NCBI GenBank assembly: GCA_036735545.1
Contig: DAINOD010000007.1
Coordinates: forward strand, 1-64,000
Origin: Rubrimonas sp036735545
Lineage (GTDB): Bacteria > Pseudomonadota > Alphaproteobacteria > Rhodobacterales > Rhodobacteraceae
Direction of reading: 5' to 3'
DNA length: 64,000 bases
This document shows positions 34,270-42,932 of the stretch, one piece after another. Each line of letters starts with the position of its first letter. Position 1 is the first letter of the stretch. Both the position numbers and the translations under genes were made by a program. Under the pieces are notes generated by a model. That model ran no database searches and was not told where the DNA came from. It worked only from the letters and a program-made list of their open reading frames with translations.

Positions 34270-34509
34270 CGCCAGCGCCTGCGGCCCGAGGCGGTAGTTT
34301 CCTGACGCCTTGTCCTGCCCCGCCAGTCCCGCCGCCACCAGACTGGCGAGATACCTGTGCGCCATCGCCGGGGCCATGCCGGCGCGGGCGGCGAGTTCCT
34401 TCAACGGCGCCGGCCGGCCGGCCGCCGCCAGCGCCGCCAGCATCGCTCCCGCCTTGAGCGCCGCCCCTACGACCACGAGCCGAAAGCCACGCCGCATCTC
34501 CTTGTCCAC
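34270..34509 (-). pseudogene. IclR-family regulator, N-terminal fragment
   Basis: The first ~80 residues of an IclR-type regulator: LVVVGAALKAGAMLAALAAAGRP, PLKELAARAGMAPAMAHRYLASLVAAGLA and ASGNYRLGPQAL form the winged helix and the wing. The ~170-residue ligand domain is absent. Reading continues into the dioxygenase fragment out of frame. A deletion joining the two genes is the simplest explanation. The remaining DNA-binding piece probably has no stable dimer interface. Confidence 0.72.
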
Positions 34510-34560
34510 CGCAGCACCTTCGATGCGCGGCGACGGGTTCGGTCAATCCGCCAACCCGGT

Positions 34561-34620
34561 GTCGGACTGCGGGCGGACATGGACGCCCTGCCGATGCAGG
34601 CGCGGGGCGAGGTCGCCTGG
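34561..34620 (+). pseudogene. Trace of an M20 amidohydrolase
   Basis: The codons at 34561-34599 read VGLRADMDALPMQ, the highly conserved LRADMDALP block of M20 hippurate/amino-acid amidohydrolases. Nothing before or after in this frame continues the family pattern, so it is a short remnant. The rest of the 34510-34911 gap holds no supported gene; a small palindrome (CTTCA-TGCC-TGAAG) is at 34822-34835. Confidence 0.5.
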
Positions 34621-34911
34621 CGGCCGGCGCCTCCCGGCGAGCCTGCTTCTGCGGGCGCTGGACCCCAGCATGGGCGACCTCTTCGCCGGAACGACGCCCC
34701 GGGACGCGATGCGCGCGTCTTCGCAGTGACGATCCCGAGGCGACCGGCTCCCCATGCTTACCGATTAACCAGCGCGTCTCGCGGGACACGCCTTTTGCGC
34801 ACAATCCGCTTGTCTGGCGGCCTTCATGCCTGAAGTCGCCGCTGTGGCGCCATTCTTGCGTGACTTACGGGCAAGCCGGCCTGTCTGGGTCAGCAGCATA
34901 CAGGAGACGCC

Positions 34912-35874
34912 ATGACTGTTTCGCGATCCATCCTCCTCGCCGGAGCACTGGCCATCGTTCCCGCCATCGCGTCGGCGGACGTTTCGCTGCCCTGCCGGAC
35001 CGCACAACTCATCGTGCCGTGGGCCGCGGGCGGAGACACGGACGTCGTGCTGCGCGCGGTGGCGGAGGCCGTGACGGCGCAGGGCGGAACCCCGCTGCAG
35101 GTCGTGAACGTCCCCGGCCAGGGCGGCAACCTGGGCGCGAAGCAGGCCGCCGCGGCGGCCCCGGACGGCTGCACCCTTTTCGCAATCCACCAGAGCGCGA
35201 TCACAAGCTACCTGACAGGGCGCATCGAGTTCAGCCACGAAGCCTTCGATCCGGTTGCGCTGATGGTCTCGACCCCCGCCATCTACGGCGCCGCCGCCGA
35301 CACGCCCTTCGACACGCTGGAGGAGATGGTCGCCTACGCGCGCGAGAACCCCGGCCAGCTTCTCGCGGGCAGCACGCTGGGCTCGACCAGCCATTTTGCG
35401 CTTCTCCTGCTCGAGGATGCGACGGGCGCGAGCTTCAACCACATCTCCTACGAGGGCACGCGGGAGCGGATGACGGCGCTGCTGTCGGGTGTGATCCAGT
35501 TGGCCGAGATCAACCTCGCCGCCAGCGCGCAATACATCACGACGGGCGAGTTGAAGTCGCTGGCCATCACCAGCCCCGAGCGTCACCCGGACGTCCCCGA
35601 CGTGCCGACAGCGCGGGAGGCGGGGGCGGACGTGCTCTATGGCACCGACCGCGGCGTGGTGCTTCCAAAGGGCGCCGACGCCGAAGTCCAGGCCTACTGG
35701 GTGGAGCGGATGCGCCTTGCGGCGGAGTCGCCGGAGTTCCAGGAGCGCATCGCAAACCTCGGCTCGACCGTCACCTTTCTCGGCGGCCCGGCTTACGGGG
35801 AATACTTCGTCGAGACGCTGGAGACGTGGCGCACGATCGCGCAGACCGTCGGCGTCTACAGCCCGATGAACTAG
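34912..35874 (+). CDS. tctC: Tripartite tricarboxylate transporter substrate-binding protein (TctC type)
   Basis: A 320-residue periplasmic binding protein: signal peptide MTVSRSILLAGALAIVPAIASA, then the family opening TAQLIVPWAAGGDTDVVLRAVAE and NVPGQGGNLGAKQAAAAAPDG. The ligand loop GSTSHFALLLLEDATGA is typical. AGGAG is 5 bases before the ATG. It would bind a carboxylate for the TctB/TctA pair encoded right after it. The single Cys pair (LPCRT, DGCTL) could form a disulfide. Joined with an aspartate dehydrogenase gene, the substrate may be a dicarboxylate or amino acid. Confidence 0.9.
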   Translation: MTVSRSILLAGALAIVPAIASADVSLPCRTAQLIVPWAAGGDTDVVLRAVAEAVTAQGGTPLQVVNVPGQGGNLGAKQAAAAAPDGCTLFAIHQSAITSYLTGRIEFSHEAFDPVALMVSTPAIYGAAADTPFDTLEEMVAYARENPGQLLAGSTLGSTSHFALLLLEDATGASFNHISYEGTRERMTALLSGVIQLAEINLAASAQYITTGELKSLAITSPERHPDVPDVPTAREAGADVLYGTDRGVVLPKGADAEVQAYWVERMRLAAESPEFQERIANLGSTVTFLGGPAYGEYFVETLETWRTIAQTVGVYSPMN

Positions 35875-35891
35875 AGCCTCGGGACAGCTTC

Positions 35892-36395
35892 GTGCGCTTG
35901 AATCGCGACGCCGCCGTCGCGTTGGGTCTGGCGCTCTTCGTCGCCGTCATGGCGATGGAGAGCTTCAACATCCGACGGACCGCGTTTTCCTCGTTGCCCG
36001 CCGCCACATGGCCGCGCCTGCTGCTTGGCGCGCTGGGCGTGCTGACGGCGGTCTATCTCGCCCAGTCCCTGCGGGGGAGGGTGGCGCCGGCCGAACTCGA
36101 CGAGATCGAGCGCGGCGCGCCCCCCGGCCTTTTGGCGGCATGGCGACGGCACGGCAACCCGGTGCTCTGCTTCGTCGCCTTTCTCGCGTTCATCGCCCTG
36201 ATCCCTGCGCTCGGCATGCTTCTGGGCGGCGTGGCGTTCGTGTTCGTCTGCCTGTGCCTGCTCGGCGAGCGGACCCTGCGCGCGACGGCGCTGCACGCCG
36301 TCGTGGCGCTGGTCAGCGTCACGGCGATGTGGGCGGTGTTCACCTACGGACTGGGCGTCTTCCTGCCTGCAGGCCGTATCCTGCCCCTGCGCTGA
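35892..36395 (+). CDS. tctB: Tripartite tricarboxylate transporter small membrane subunit (TctB type)
   Basis: A 167-residue protein with four membrane helices and a polar cytoplasmic loop between the second and third (SLRGRVAPAELDEIERGAPPG). The pattern FSSLPAATWPRLLLGAL after the first helix is family-typical. The GTG at 35892 is the likely start; a TTG two codons later is possible, and the ribosome site is weak. It lies 17 bp after tctC and 35 bp before tctA, as usual for the order tctC-tctB-tctA. Confidence 0.85.
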   Translation: MRLNRDAAVALGLALFVAVMAMESFNIRRTAFSSLPAATWPRLLLGALGVLTAVYLAQSLRGRVAPAELDEIERGAPPGLLAAWRRHGNPVLCFVAFLAFIALIPALGMLLGGVAFVFVCLCLLGERTLRATALHAVVALVSVTAMWAVFTYGLGVFLPAGRILPLR

Positions 36396-36430
36396 CGGCC
36401 ATATCAGCATCCCCGTCGACGGAGCCCCCG

Positions 36431-38095
36431 ATGTCCGACCTTATGGCCCGCGTTTTCGTCGACGTTTTCGACCTCACCACGCTGTCGCTGATGCTGCTGG
36501 GCGTCTTCGCAGGCATCATCGCAGGGGCCATCCCGGGCTTCACCATCACGATGGCCGTCGTGCTGACGCTGCCGTTCACATTCGGGCTGAACGCCGTGGA
36601 CGGGATCGCCACCATGATGGGCGTCTATGTCGGCGGGCTCTCGGGCGGGTTGTTGTCGGGCATCCTGCTGGGCATTCCCGGCACGCCCTCCAGCGTGGCC
36701 ACGACGTTCGACGGTCACCCCATGGCCAGACGCGGCGAGGCGGGGTTCGCGCTCGGGCTCGGCCTGTGGTCTTCGTTCTTCGGCGGGATCCTGGGCGCGG
36801 CGATGCTGGTGGCGCTGGCCCCGCCGCTCGCCCGGATCGGGCTTGAGTTCGGCCCGTGGGAGTACTTTGCGCTCACCGCCTTCGCGCTGACGATCACCGC
36901 CAGCCTGTCGGGCGAGACCCTGCTCAAGGGCCTGATCGCCGCGGTGCTGGGCCTGTTCGTCGCGACCATCGGCGAGGACGGGATCAACGGCGTGGCGCGT
37001 TTCACCTTCGGCTTCGACGACGTGCGACAGGGTTTCTCCGAACTGCCGGTCCTCGTCGGCTTGTTCGCGTTCAGCCAGTTGATGAGCGACATGCGCGATC
37101 CTGCACGCGCCCGAGGGCCCCTGTTCGGCGGCGACGCCGCAACGCCCGTCCGCATCGAGCACCTGCGTGCGATCCGGGAGATCGCGCGGCAATGGGTGAA
37201 CCTGCTCCGCTCCACCTGCATCGGCGTCTTCACCGGCGCGCTGCCAGCGGCTGGCGGGGCGATCTCGAACATTCTCGCCTACGACCAGGCGCGCAAGTTC
37301 TCTCGCGATCCGAGTGCGTTCGGGACGGGGACGCCGGCGGGCGTCATCGCGCCCGAAAGCTCCAACAACGCCACGGCCGGCGGCGCGCTGATCATGATGA
37401 TGGCCCTCGGCATTCCCGGCGACGTGGTGACGGCGGTCATGTTGGGCGCGCTGACGATCCACAACGTCGTGCCGAGCCCGACCTTCATCCGCGACCAACC
37501 GCAAATCGCCTATGCGCTTTTCCTCGCCTTCTTTCTGGCTCACTTCATGATGGTGGGCACGCAGGCCGTGGCCATTCGCGGCTTTCTGGCGCTCACGCGC
37601 GTGCGGTTCTACCTGCTCGGCGTCGTGATCCTGTTCTACTGCGCCGTCGGGGCCTTCGCGCTCAACAACGTGGGGCAGGACCTCTGGACGCTGCTCGTGT
37701 TCGGCGTCCTCGGCTACGGCATGCGGCTGCTGGGATTTCCGTTGGCCCCCATGATCCTCGGCGTCATCCTCAGCGGCGTCGCCGAGCGCAACCTGTCGCG
37801 CGCGGTGTCGATAAGCAGCGACTACACGCTGTTCCTCACGCGCCCGTTCTCGCTGTTCTTCGTGGTGCTGTCGGTGTTCTCGCTGCTCTACCCGCTGTAT
37901 CAGGCGCGCCGGGACGTTGCGCGGTGGACGGACTTCTACGGTCCCGCCCTTTGCCTTTCGCTGTCGCCGCCGCTCATGATGATGCGCGGCGAGGTGCGGC
38001 CGGTCGTCGGCGCGGCGCTCGCCGTGGCGGGCCTCTGGCTGGGCTGGCGCGCGCTTCGCGCGCCGAGGCGCGTCGAAAGGGAGGGCGGAACATGA
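36431..38095 (+). CDS. tctA: Tripartite tricarboxylate transporter large membrane subunit (TctA type)
   Basis: A 554-residue permease with about 12 helices plus two extra hydrophobic segments at the C-terminus (ALCLSLSPPLMMM, GAALAVAGLWLGWRAL), which makes it longer than the usual ~500. Family motifs: GAIPGFTITMAVVLTLPFTFGL, LLGIPGTPSSVATTFDGHPMARRG, and PESSNNATAGGALIMMMALGIPGD. GGAG precedes the ATG at 36431. Its stop overlaps the start of the dehydrogenase gene (ATGA), so the two are co-translated. Confidence 0.92.
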   Translation: MSDLMARVFVDVFDLTTLSLMLLGVFAGIIAGAIPGFTITMAVVLTLPFTFGLNAVDGIATMMGVYVGGLSGGLLSGILLGIPGTPSSVATTFDGHPMARRGEAGFALGLGLWSSFFGGILGAAMLVALAPPLARIGLEFGPWEYFALTAFALTITASLSGETLLKGLIAAVLGLFVATIGEDGINGVARFTFGFDDVRQGFSELPVLVGLFAFSQLMSDMRDPARARGPLFGGDAATPVRIEHLRAIREIARQWVNLLRSTCIGVFTGALPAAGGAISNILAYDQARKFSRDPSAFGTGTPAGVIAPESSNNATAGGALIMMMALGIPGDVVTAVMLGALTIHNVVPSPTFIRDQPQIAYALFLAFFLAHFMMVGTQAVAIRGFLALTRVRFYLLGVVILFYCAVGAFALNNVGQDLWTLLVFGVLGYGMRLLGFPLAPMILGVILSGVAERNLSRAVSISSDYTLFLTRPFSLFFVVLSVFSLLYPLYQARRDVARWTDFYGPALCLSLSPPLMMMRGEVRPVVGAALAVAGLWLGWRALRAPRRVEREGGT

Positions 38096-38895
38096 CACCA
38101 CTGCGCGTCGGGCTGGCGGGACTGGGCGCCGTCGGCAAGGTCGTCGCGGAGCGCCTGATCGATGGGGTTCCCGGACTGGCGCTGGCGGCGCTCGGCGTTC
38201 GCGACGAAGGCCGAGCCCGCGCGGCGCTCCCCCGCTTCGACGGACCCGTCGTCTCGCTGGAGGAACTCGCGGCGCTGAGCGACGTCGTGGTCGAAGGCCT
38301 TCCGCCGCCTGCTTTCCTCAGCGTCGCCGTCCCGGCGCTGGAGCAGGGTCGCATCTTCGTGCCCCTCAGCGTCGGGCAACTGCTGGAGCACTGGGACCTC
38401 GTCGGGCTCGCCGAGGCGCGGGGCGCCCGCATCGTCGTCCCCACCGGCGCGCTGCTGGGGCTCGACGCGGTGCGCGCGGCGGCGGAGGGCGAGATCCGCT
38501 CGGTCGCCATGGTGACGCGCAAGCCGCCCGCCGGGTTGGCCGGCGCGCCGTGGATCGTCTCGCAGGGGTTCGATCTGGACGGTCTGGCCGAGCCTCTCAA
38601 GGTCTTCGAGGGGTCTGTCCGCGAGGGGGCGAAGGGTTTTCCGGCGAACCTCAATGTGGCCGCGGCCCTGAGCCTCGCCGGAATCGGTCCGGACCGCACG
38701 ACATTGCAGGTCTGGGCCGATCCGGGCGTCACCCGCAACACCCACACCATAACCGTCGATGCCGACAGCGCCCGCTTCACCATGACGATCGAGAACGTGC
38801 CGACCGTCGAGAACCCCCGCACGGGCCGCATAACGGCGCTCAGCACCGTCGCCGCGCTCAGGGGGCTGACGGCGCCGCTGCGCATCGGAAGCTGA
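38092..38895 (+). CDS. nadX: L-aspartate dehydrogenase (NadX family)
   Basis: A 267-residue NAD(P)-dependent enzyme of the NadX/DUF108 family that converts aspartate to iminoaspartate or oxaloacetate and ammonia. It has the Rossmann motif GLAGLGAVGKVVAERL, VVEGLPPPAF, VPTGALLGLDAVRAA, and the family block FPANLNVAAALSLAGIGPDRTT. NTHTITVDADSARF near the end carries the conserved His. Its ATG lies in the tctA stop codon. No nadA or nadC is next to it, so a catabolic role for the compound brought in by TctABC is more likely than NAD synthesis; relatives act on other amino acids. Confidence 0.85.
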   Translation: MTPLRVGLAGLGAVGKVVAERLIDGVPGLALAALGVRDEGRARAALPRFDGPVVSLEELAALSDVVVEGLPPPAFLSVAVPALEQGRIFVPLSVGQLLEHWDLVGLAEARGARIVVPTGALLGLDAVRAAAEGEIRSVAMVTRKPPAGLAGAPWIVSQGFDLDGLAEPLKVFEGSVREGAKGFPANLNVAAALSLAGIGPDRTTLQVWADPGVTRNTHTITVDADSARFTMTIENVPTVENPRTGRITALSTVAALRGLTAPLRIGS

Positions 38896-39315
38896 TCGCG
38901 TCGCCGAACCCGGCCGGCACGCCGTCCAGCGCGGTCTGATTCAGCGCTCGCGCCACGGAACGGGCAGAAAACTACGTCAGACAGAAGTCTTGTGGGGTGG
39001 GAGAACTGACGTTCGCGTTGAATTCCGGCAGGGTGTGGAGCGCGGAGATTCTCTTGGAAAGCTTTGCGAGGCTGGCCCGTGCCGGGATACGTCGTATAGC
39101 TGCACCGAGAATTACTCTCGCACTTGACCCCTGGATTTGTAATTTGCGATTTTTTCGACAATCCGTGCGTATCTGCCCTCGACTATTAGACATAGCCAGG
39201 CGCGAACTTGACGTTCCGGCTCTACAGGCCGTGGCGAGCCTGCCGCATCATAGCAACCATTGACTGATTTGCAGCGATACAGCGCCGCGGCGATTCCGAG
39301 CGAACAAAAAGCCTC
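38896..39315. other. AT-richer intergenic region, no gene seen
   Basis: This 420-bp gap after the dehydrogenase gene is clearly poorer in GC than its surroundings, especially 39100-39200. It contains a palindrome ATACG-T-CGTAT (39087-39097) and a short hairpin CGAGA-ATTAC-TCTCG (39106-39120). An 88-codon open frame at 38997-39263 has neither a good ribosome site nor host-like codon use. It may be a promoter-rich or horizontally acquired scrap. Confidence 0.5.
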
Positions 39316-40887
39316 TCACGGCGGCGGCGCCACGCCGGCATAGACCGCGAGGGCGGCGACGAAGGCCGCCACCGTCGTGCCGAGTTGGAAGAGGGCGAAG
39401 CGCTCGCGCCACCCGGAACCCTCGCCGGCGCTCTGGTTGCCGCGGTTCGACCACTTCTGCTTCGATAAGTGGAAGATCATGTATATCTTGACCGAAGCGT
39501 TTATCAACTGGTTGAAGTAGAGGATGAACGGCCAGCTCAGATCCGGCCTGCGCGCATAACTGTACAGTACGGTCGACAGAACCAGCCGGGAAGCCACCAG
39601 CCAGATCAGCACGTTCCAGAGATAGACGGGGTCGATCAGCGCGGCGAAGATGGCCAGCGCGGGACTGACCATCATCGTCCACATCGCGATGCGCTGGTCC
39701 ACGACGCACCACCAGATGAAGACCGGCATCGCCCTCGGGCCGAGAGCAATCGCCCGGGCGCCGTTTCGAAGCATGTTGCCGGACCAGCGGCGGAAGTTCT
39801 GCACCATGCGCTCCATCCCCGAGCCCTTGATCACTTCGATCGTGTAGACCGTGGCGTCGGGAACGTAGGTCATCTTCGCTCCCTTCGAGAGCAGATGATA
39901 CCAGGTGGACTTGTCGTCGCCGGAAAGGAAGCGGAAGCGGCCCCAGAGCCAGTGGTCCAGATGGTCGGCCTCGATCGTGCGGATGAACTTCGCATCCACG
40001 ATGTGGCGGGCGCGGAAGACGCTCATCCGCCCGGTAAGGGTCAGCACGCGGTTCGAGACGGCATGGGACTGCATCGCGAGCCTGCGCTGGGCGAAACGCA
40101 TCTCGAGCCAGCCGCCGATCCATCGGGGCCCGTAGCAGAGCACCTCCTCGTCGGTGGTGAGCGCCTCGAGCGCCGGGTCGGCGCCGAACATCGACAGCGT
40201 CTTCTCCAGCACGTCGGCGCCGAACACCGCGTCGCCGTCCATGAAGATGACGAGATCGTCGGGGTCCACGCCGCTTCGCGCCATGCCGCGCAGGATCAGG
40301 CCGATGGCCATGCGCTTGCCCGGCTGATTCTGGCGCACGAAGGTCAACTCGACGAGACCCGGCGGCAAGTCGGCGCCATGCGTCTCGACGAAGTCGCGGA
40401 TGATCGTCTCGTCGAAGGCCGAGCCCGTGCCGATCCACAGCGAGGTTGGGATGCGCTCGCGCCGGACCTGCCGCAGGATCGACCCGATCACCGCGCGCGT
40501 GATGGCGGGCTCCTCGAAGTAGGTCGTCATCTGGATGTGGACGCGCCGCGGCCGCCAGCCGGCGGCCCAGAGCGCCGAGGCCGCGCGGCGCAGGGGCGGC
40601 CACTTCGCGCGGCGGAACCACTCCGCCCGCGCGGCGTGGGTGAACCACCAGCCGAAGCGCCAGAGCCCGAGCGCGCCCAGCGTGAAGGTGAAGGTCTGCA
40701 GATCGGGGCTGAGGAAGCGGTTGGGGACGAGCACGGCCAGGCCGAGGATCACGGCCCACAGCGCGCCGTAGAGCGCCAGAAAGGACGGCGTCCACTTGGC
40801 GAGGCCCCGCGGCGCGGGCGCCGCCAGATCGCGCAGGCGCGCGTCGAGGCTTTTGGCGAACGCGTAGTCGCCCGGGAGCGCCTGCAT
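39316..40887 (-). CDS. alg8: Alginate-type polysaccharide synthase, Alg8-like glycosyltransferase (GT2)
   Basis: A 523-residue membrane-bound GT2 enzyme. Two helices lie near residues 36-75, then a cytoplasmic catalytic domain with QMTTYFEEP, LVIFMDGDAVFG (metal-binding DxD) and the acceptor/QxxRW motif MVQNFRRWSGN, then four or more helices. The stretch EVIKGSGMERMVQNFRRWSGNML (read in two parts) is strongly typical of Alg8, the mannuronan synthase that uses GDP-mannuronate. It follows the alg44-like gene with a single base between. Together with algD downstream this supports an alginate-like polyuronate. Confidence 0.85.
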   Translation of the reverse strand: MQALPGDYAFAKSLDARLRDLAAPAPRGLAKWTPSFLALYGALWAVILGLAVLVPNRFLSPDLQTFTFTLGALGLWRFGWWFTHAARAEWFRRAKWPPLRRAASALWAAGWRPRRVHIQMTTYFEEPAITRAVIGSILRQVRRERIPTSLWIGTGSAFDETIIRDFVETHGADLPPGLVELTFVRQNQPGKRMAIGLILRGMARSGVDPDDLVIFMDGDAVFGADVLEKTLSMFGADPALEALTTDEEVLCYGPRWIGGWLEMRFAQRRLAMQSHAVSNRVLTLTGRMSVFRARHIVDAKFIRTIEADHLDHWLWGRFRFLSGDDKSTWYHLLSKGAKMTYVPDATVYTIEVIKGSGMERMVQNFRRWSGNMLRNGARAIALGPRAMPVFIWWCVVDQRIAMWTMMVSPALAIFAALIDPVYLWNVLIWLVASRLVLSTVLYSYARRPDLSWPFILYFNQLINASVKIYMIFHLSKQKWSNRGNQSAGEGSGWRERFALFQLGTTVAAFVAALAVYAGVAPPP

Positions 40888-40888
40888 C

Positions 40889-42298
40889 TCAGCGGCTCCG
40901 GCCGAAAAGCGGGCCCAGCAGATCGCGGCGAACCACGATCTCGGCGGGTGCGTTGAAGGGCAGGGCCTCGCGCGCGGCCCCGGCGGTCATGCCGCTCGCC
41001 TCGATGGTGACGATCATCCCGAAAACGTCCGGGGCCGAAGGGTCGGCCCCCGCCTCGACCGCCGCCACGCGCCCTTCGATCTCCCGCGCCACGCCGCTGC
41101 TGCGCAGCAGGATATCGGCCCGCATGCCGATCCGCACCGATCCGGCCAGTCGGTCGTCGAGCCAGCCGCGCACCATCCGCGGCGCGTCGGTTTCGAACAC
41201 GGCGACGGGGTCGCCGGCGCGCACGTATTGCCCCTCGCGCGTCAGCCATTGAACGACGAGGCCGACGGCCGGCGCCGAGAGATTCATGTACTGTTCGGTC
41301 TGGCGCAGTCGCCGCAGATCGGCGACGGCGCGGTCCCGGTCGTTCTCGACGGAGCGCAACGTCGCCTCGAGCGCCGCGCGCCGATCATTGTGGTCGCCCT
41401 GCCGGAGGGGAACGCCCGCATCGAAGCGGCGCAGCGCCGAGGCCGAGTAGAGCCTCTCAACCATGGCGCGCGCCTCCTCGCGCACCGCGTCATGCGCGGC
41501 CAGCCGCGCGCGCGCCTCCGCCGCCATCGTCTCGAGCGCGGCATGCCGCGCGTCGACGTCCGCCAGCGCCTCCTCGCCCTCCGGCTTCTCGACGCGGGCC
41601 AGCACGGTCCCTTCCTGCGTGACGCTGTCCTGCGTCGCGAGCTGGCGGAGATAGCCTTCGCGCGGCGCGGTCAGCACGAGGCGCTCGGCCGTGACGCGGG
41701 CGTGCGACAGCGTCATGCCCTCGATGCGGCTCCAGGCGAGCGAGCCGACGAACCAGACGACCGCCACGAACAGGCCCAGATGCCACGCGATGTTCAGCGC
41801 CGCGCGAAAGAAGCGGGGACGGGCGCGGGCGACGCCCGCGGCCTTCTCCGCCTCGGTCTCGCCCATCGGGATCAGATCGACGGGGGTGTCGAGCGCGGTG
41901 ATCACCTCCTCGGTTGCGGCCATCCTGCCGACCATGAGGTTGCGGTAGAACAGGCCGAGCGCCTCCCGCTGGCGGCCGGTCAGACCCTCGAAGGGCCGGA
42001 AGCCGCCCTCGCCCACGGGGCCGAACGCCACCGGGAAGCCGACTTCGACGCCCTGGAAGGGGATGAGCAGCCGCGCCCCGCCCAGATCGCGCCTGGACGG
42101 CGCGTCGTCGTAGACGCCCGAGAGCGACCAGCGTCGCACCATGAGCCGCCGGCCGTCCGGCAGGCCGATCACGAGCGGCGCGACGACGGTGTGCTCGGTT
42201 TCCGGCGCCGGGCGCTCATGCCTGATCTGCACGCCGGAGGGCGCCGCCTCGAAGGTCCCAGGCGCATCGCGGTCGGCGGCCTGCAAGGGCGTGGTCAT
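40889..42298 (-). CDS. alg44: Alg44-like membrane-fusion protein with PilZ-like N-terminus
   Basis: A 469-residue protein with the layout of Alg44: a cytoplasmic N-terminal domain (residues ~20-140) containing MVRRWSLSGVYDD, which resembles the D/NxSxxG part of PilZ c-di-GMP sites although the usual RxxxR is not clear; one membrane helix at ~160-185; and a periplasmic HlyD-like part with lipoyl halves (APREGYLRQLATQDSVTQEG, SAPAVGLVVQWL) around a coiled coil. The ATG at 42298 is chosen for AAGGGAG 8 bases upstream. It would activate or couple Alg8 and carry the polymer across the periplasm. Confidence 0.75.
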   Translation of the reverse strand: MTTPLQAADRDAPGTFEAAPSGVQIRHERPAPETEHTVVAPLVIGLPDGRRLMVRRWSLSGVYDDAPSRRDLGGARLLIPFQGVEVGFPVAFGPVGEGGFRPFEGLTGRQREALGLFYRNLMVGRMAATEEVITALDTPVDLIPMGETEAEKAAGVARARPRFFRAALNIAWHLGLFVAVVWFVGSLAWSRIEGMTLSHARVTAERLVLTAPREGYLRQLATQDSVTQEGTVLARVEKPEGEEALADVDARHAALETMAAEARARLAAHDAVREEARAMVERLYSASALRRFDAGVPLRQGDHNDRRAALEATLRSVENDRDRAVADLRRLRQTEQYMNLSAPAVGLVVQWLTREGQYVRAGDPVAVFETDAPRMVRGWLDDRLAGSVRIGMRADILLRSSGVAREIEGRVAAVEAGADPSAPDVFGMIVTIEASGMTAGAAREALPFNAPAEIVVRRDLLGPLFGRSR

Positions 42299-42932
42299 GG
42301 CGGCGCTCCCTTCCGTCTCGGTCAAACCGCAGATAACCCAAGCGGGCCGCCTGCGCCGCGCCGATCAGGGATGGGCGCAGGGCGCGCCCGGCTCGATCCC
42401 CTGTCCGAAAGGATAGGTCCCGCCGCGACCGACCGCGCGGGCCAAGGCTTCAGGCCGGCCGCCCAGCGCTCATCGCGGAGACCTCGGCGACGCGCCCGTC
42501 CAGCGGCGGCGTCCCGATCTTCCGATGCGTCGACAGCCTGCCGTGCTGCGATGTGGACGGCGTCGAACCGTTCGGCGTCGGGCTGAGCCACATGATCGCC
42601 GTCGCCATCGGCGACACGATCCCTGGCGCCGAACGTGGCCGCGCGCAGGACGAAAGAACGGCGGTGGCGCGGCTGAACGCTCGCAGCGCGGCGCAGGCGT
42701 AGAAGACCGCCGCGCGTCTGGGCGGCTGGTCGCTGACGGTGATCGGCGACGTCGAGGCACTGGGGCGGCGCGGCCCCCGAGCAGTCCCGCTCGCGCCGTT
42801 CGCCGACGATGCAGCCTGACGCGCAGCCGACCGCGACCCTACCCGTTCGGATAGGGCGACCCTCCCGTCGCGCGCTGGCCTTCGCGACCGTGGGGCGTAA
42901 GGTGGCGATCGTCCGGGTGGAAGGATCGAACG
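42299..42932. other. 634-bp divergent intergenic region, possible decayed ORF
   Basis: Between alg44 (minus) and the FIST gene (plus). On the plus strand from about 42505 a frame with host-like codon use (GVPIFRCVDSLPCC and LSHMIAVAIGDTIPGA) runs to a stop near 42700 and, after it, continues as RLGGWSLTVIGDVEALG to 42820. It may be a broken gene, but I do not recognise the protein. Promoters for both flanking operons should be here; none is clear. Confidence 0.35.

Noticed and set aside
33982..34509. An intact 175-residue regulator
   Set aside because: Only the first 80 residues match IclR; the rest is the dioxygenase fragment read in the wrong frame.
38997..39263. An 88-codon plus-strand open frame
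   Set aside because: No ribosome site, AT-rich and unlike host codon use, no recognisable motif.
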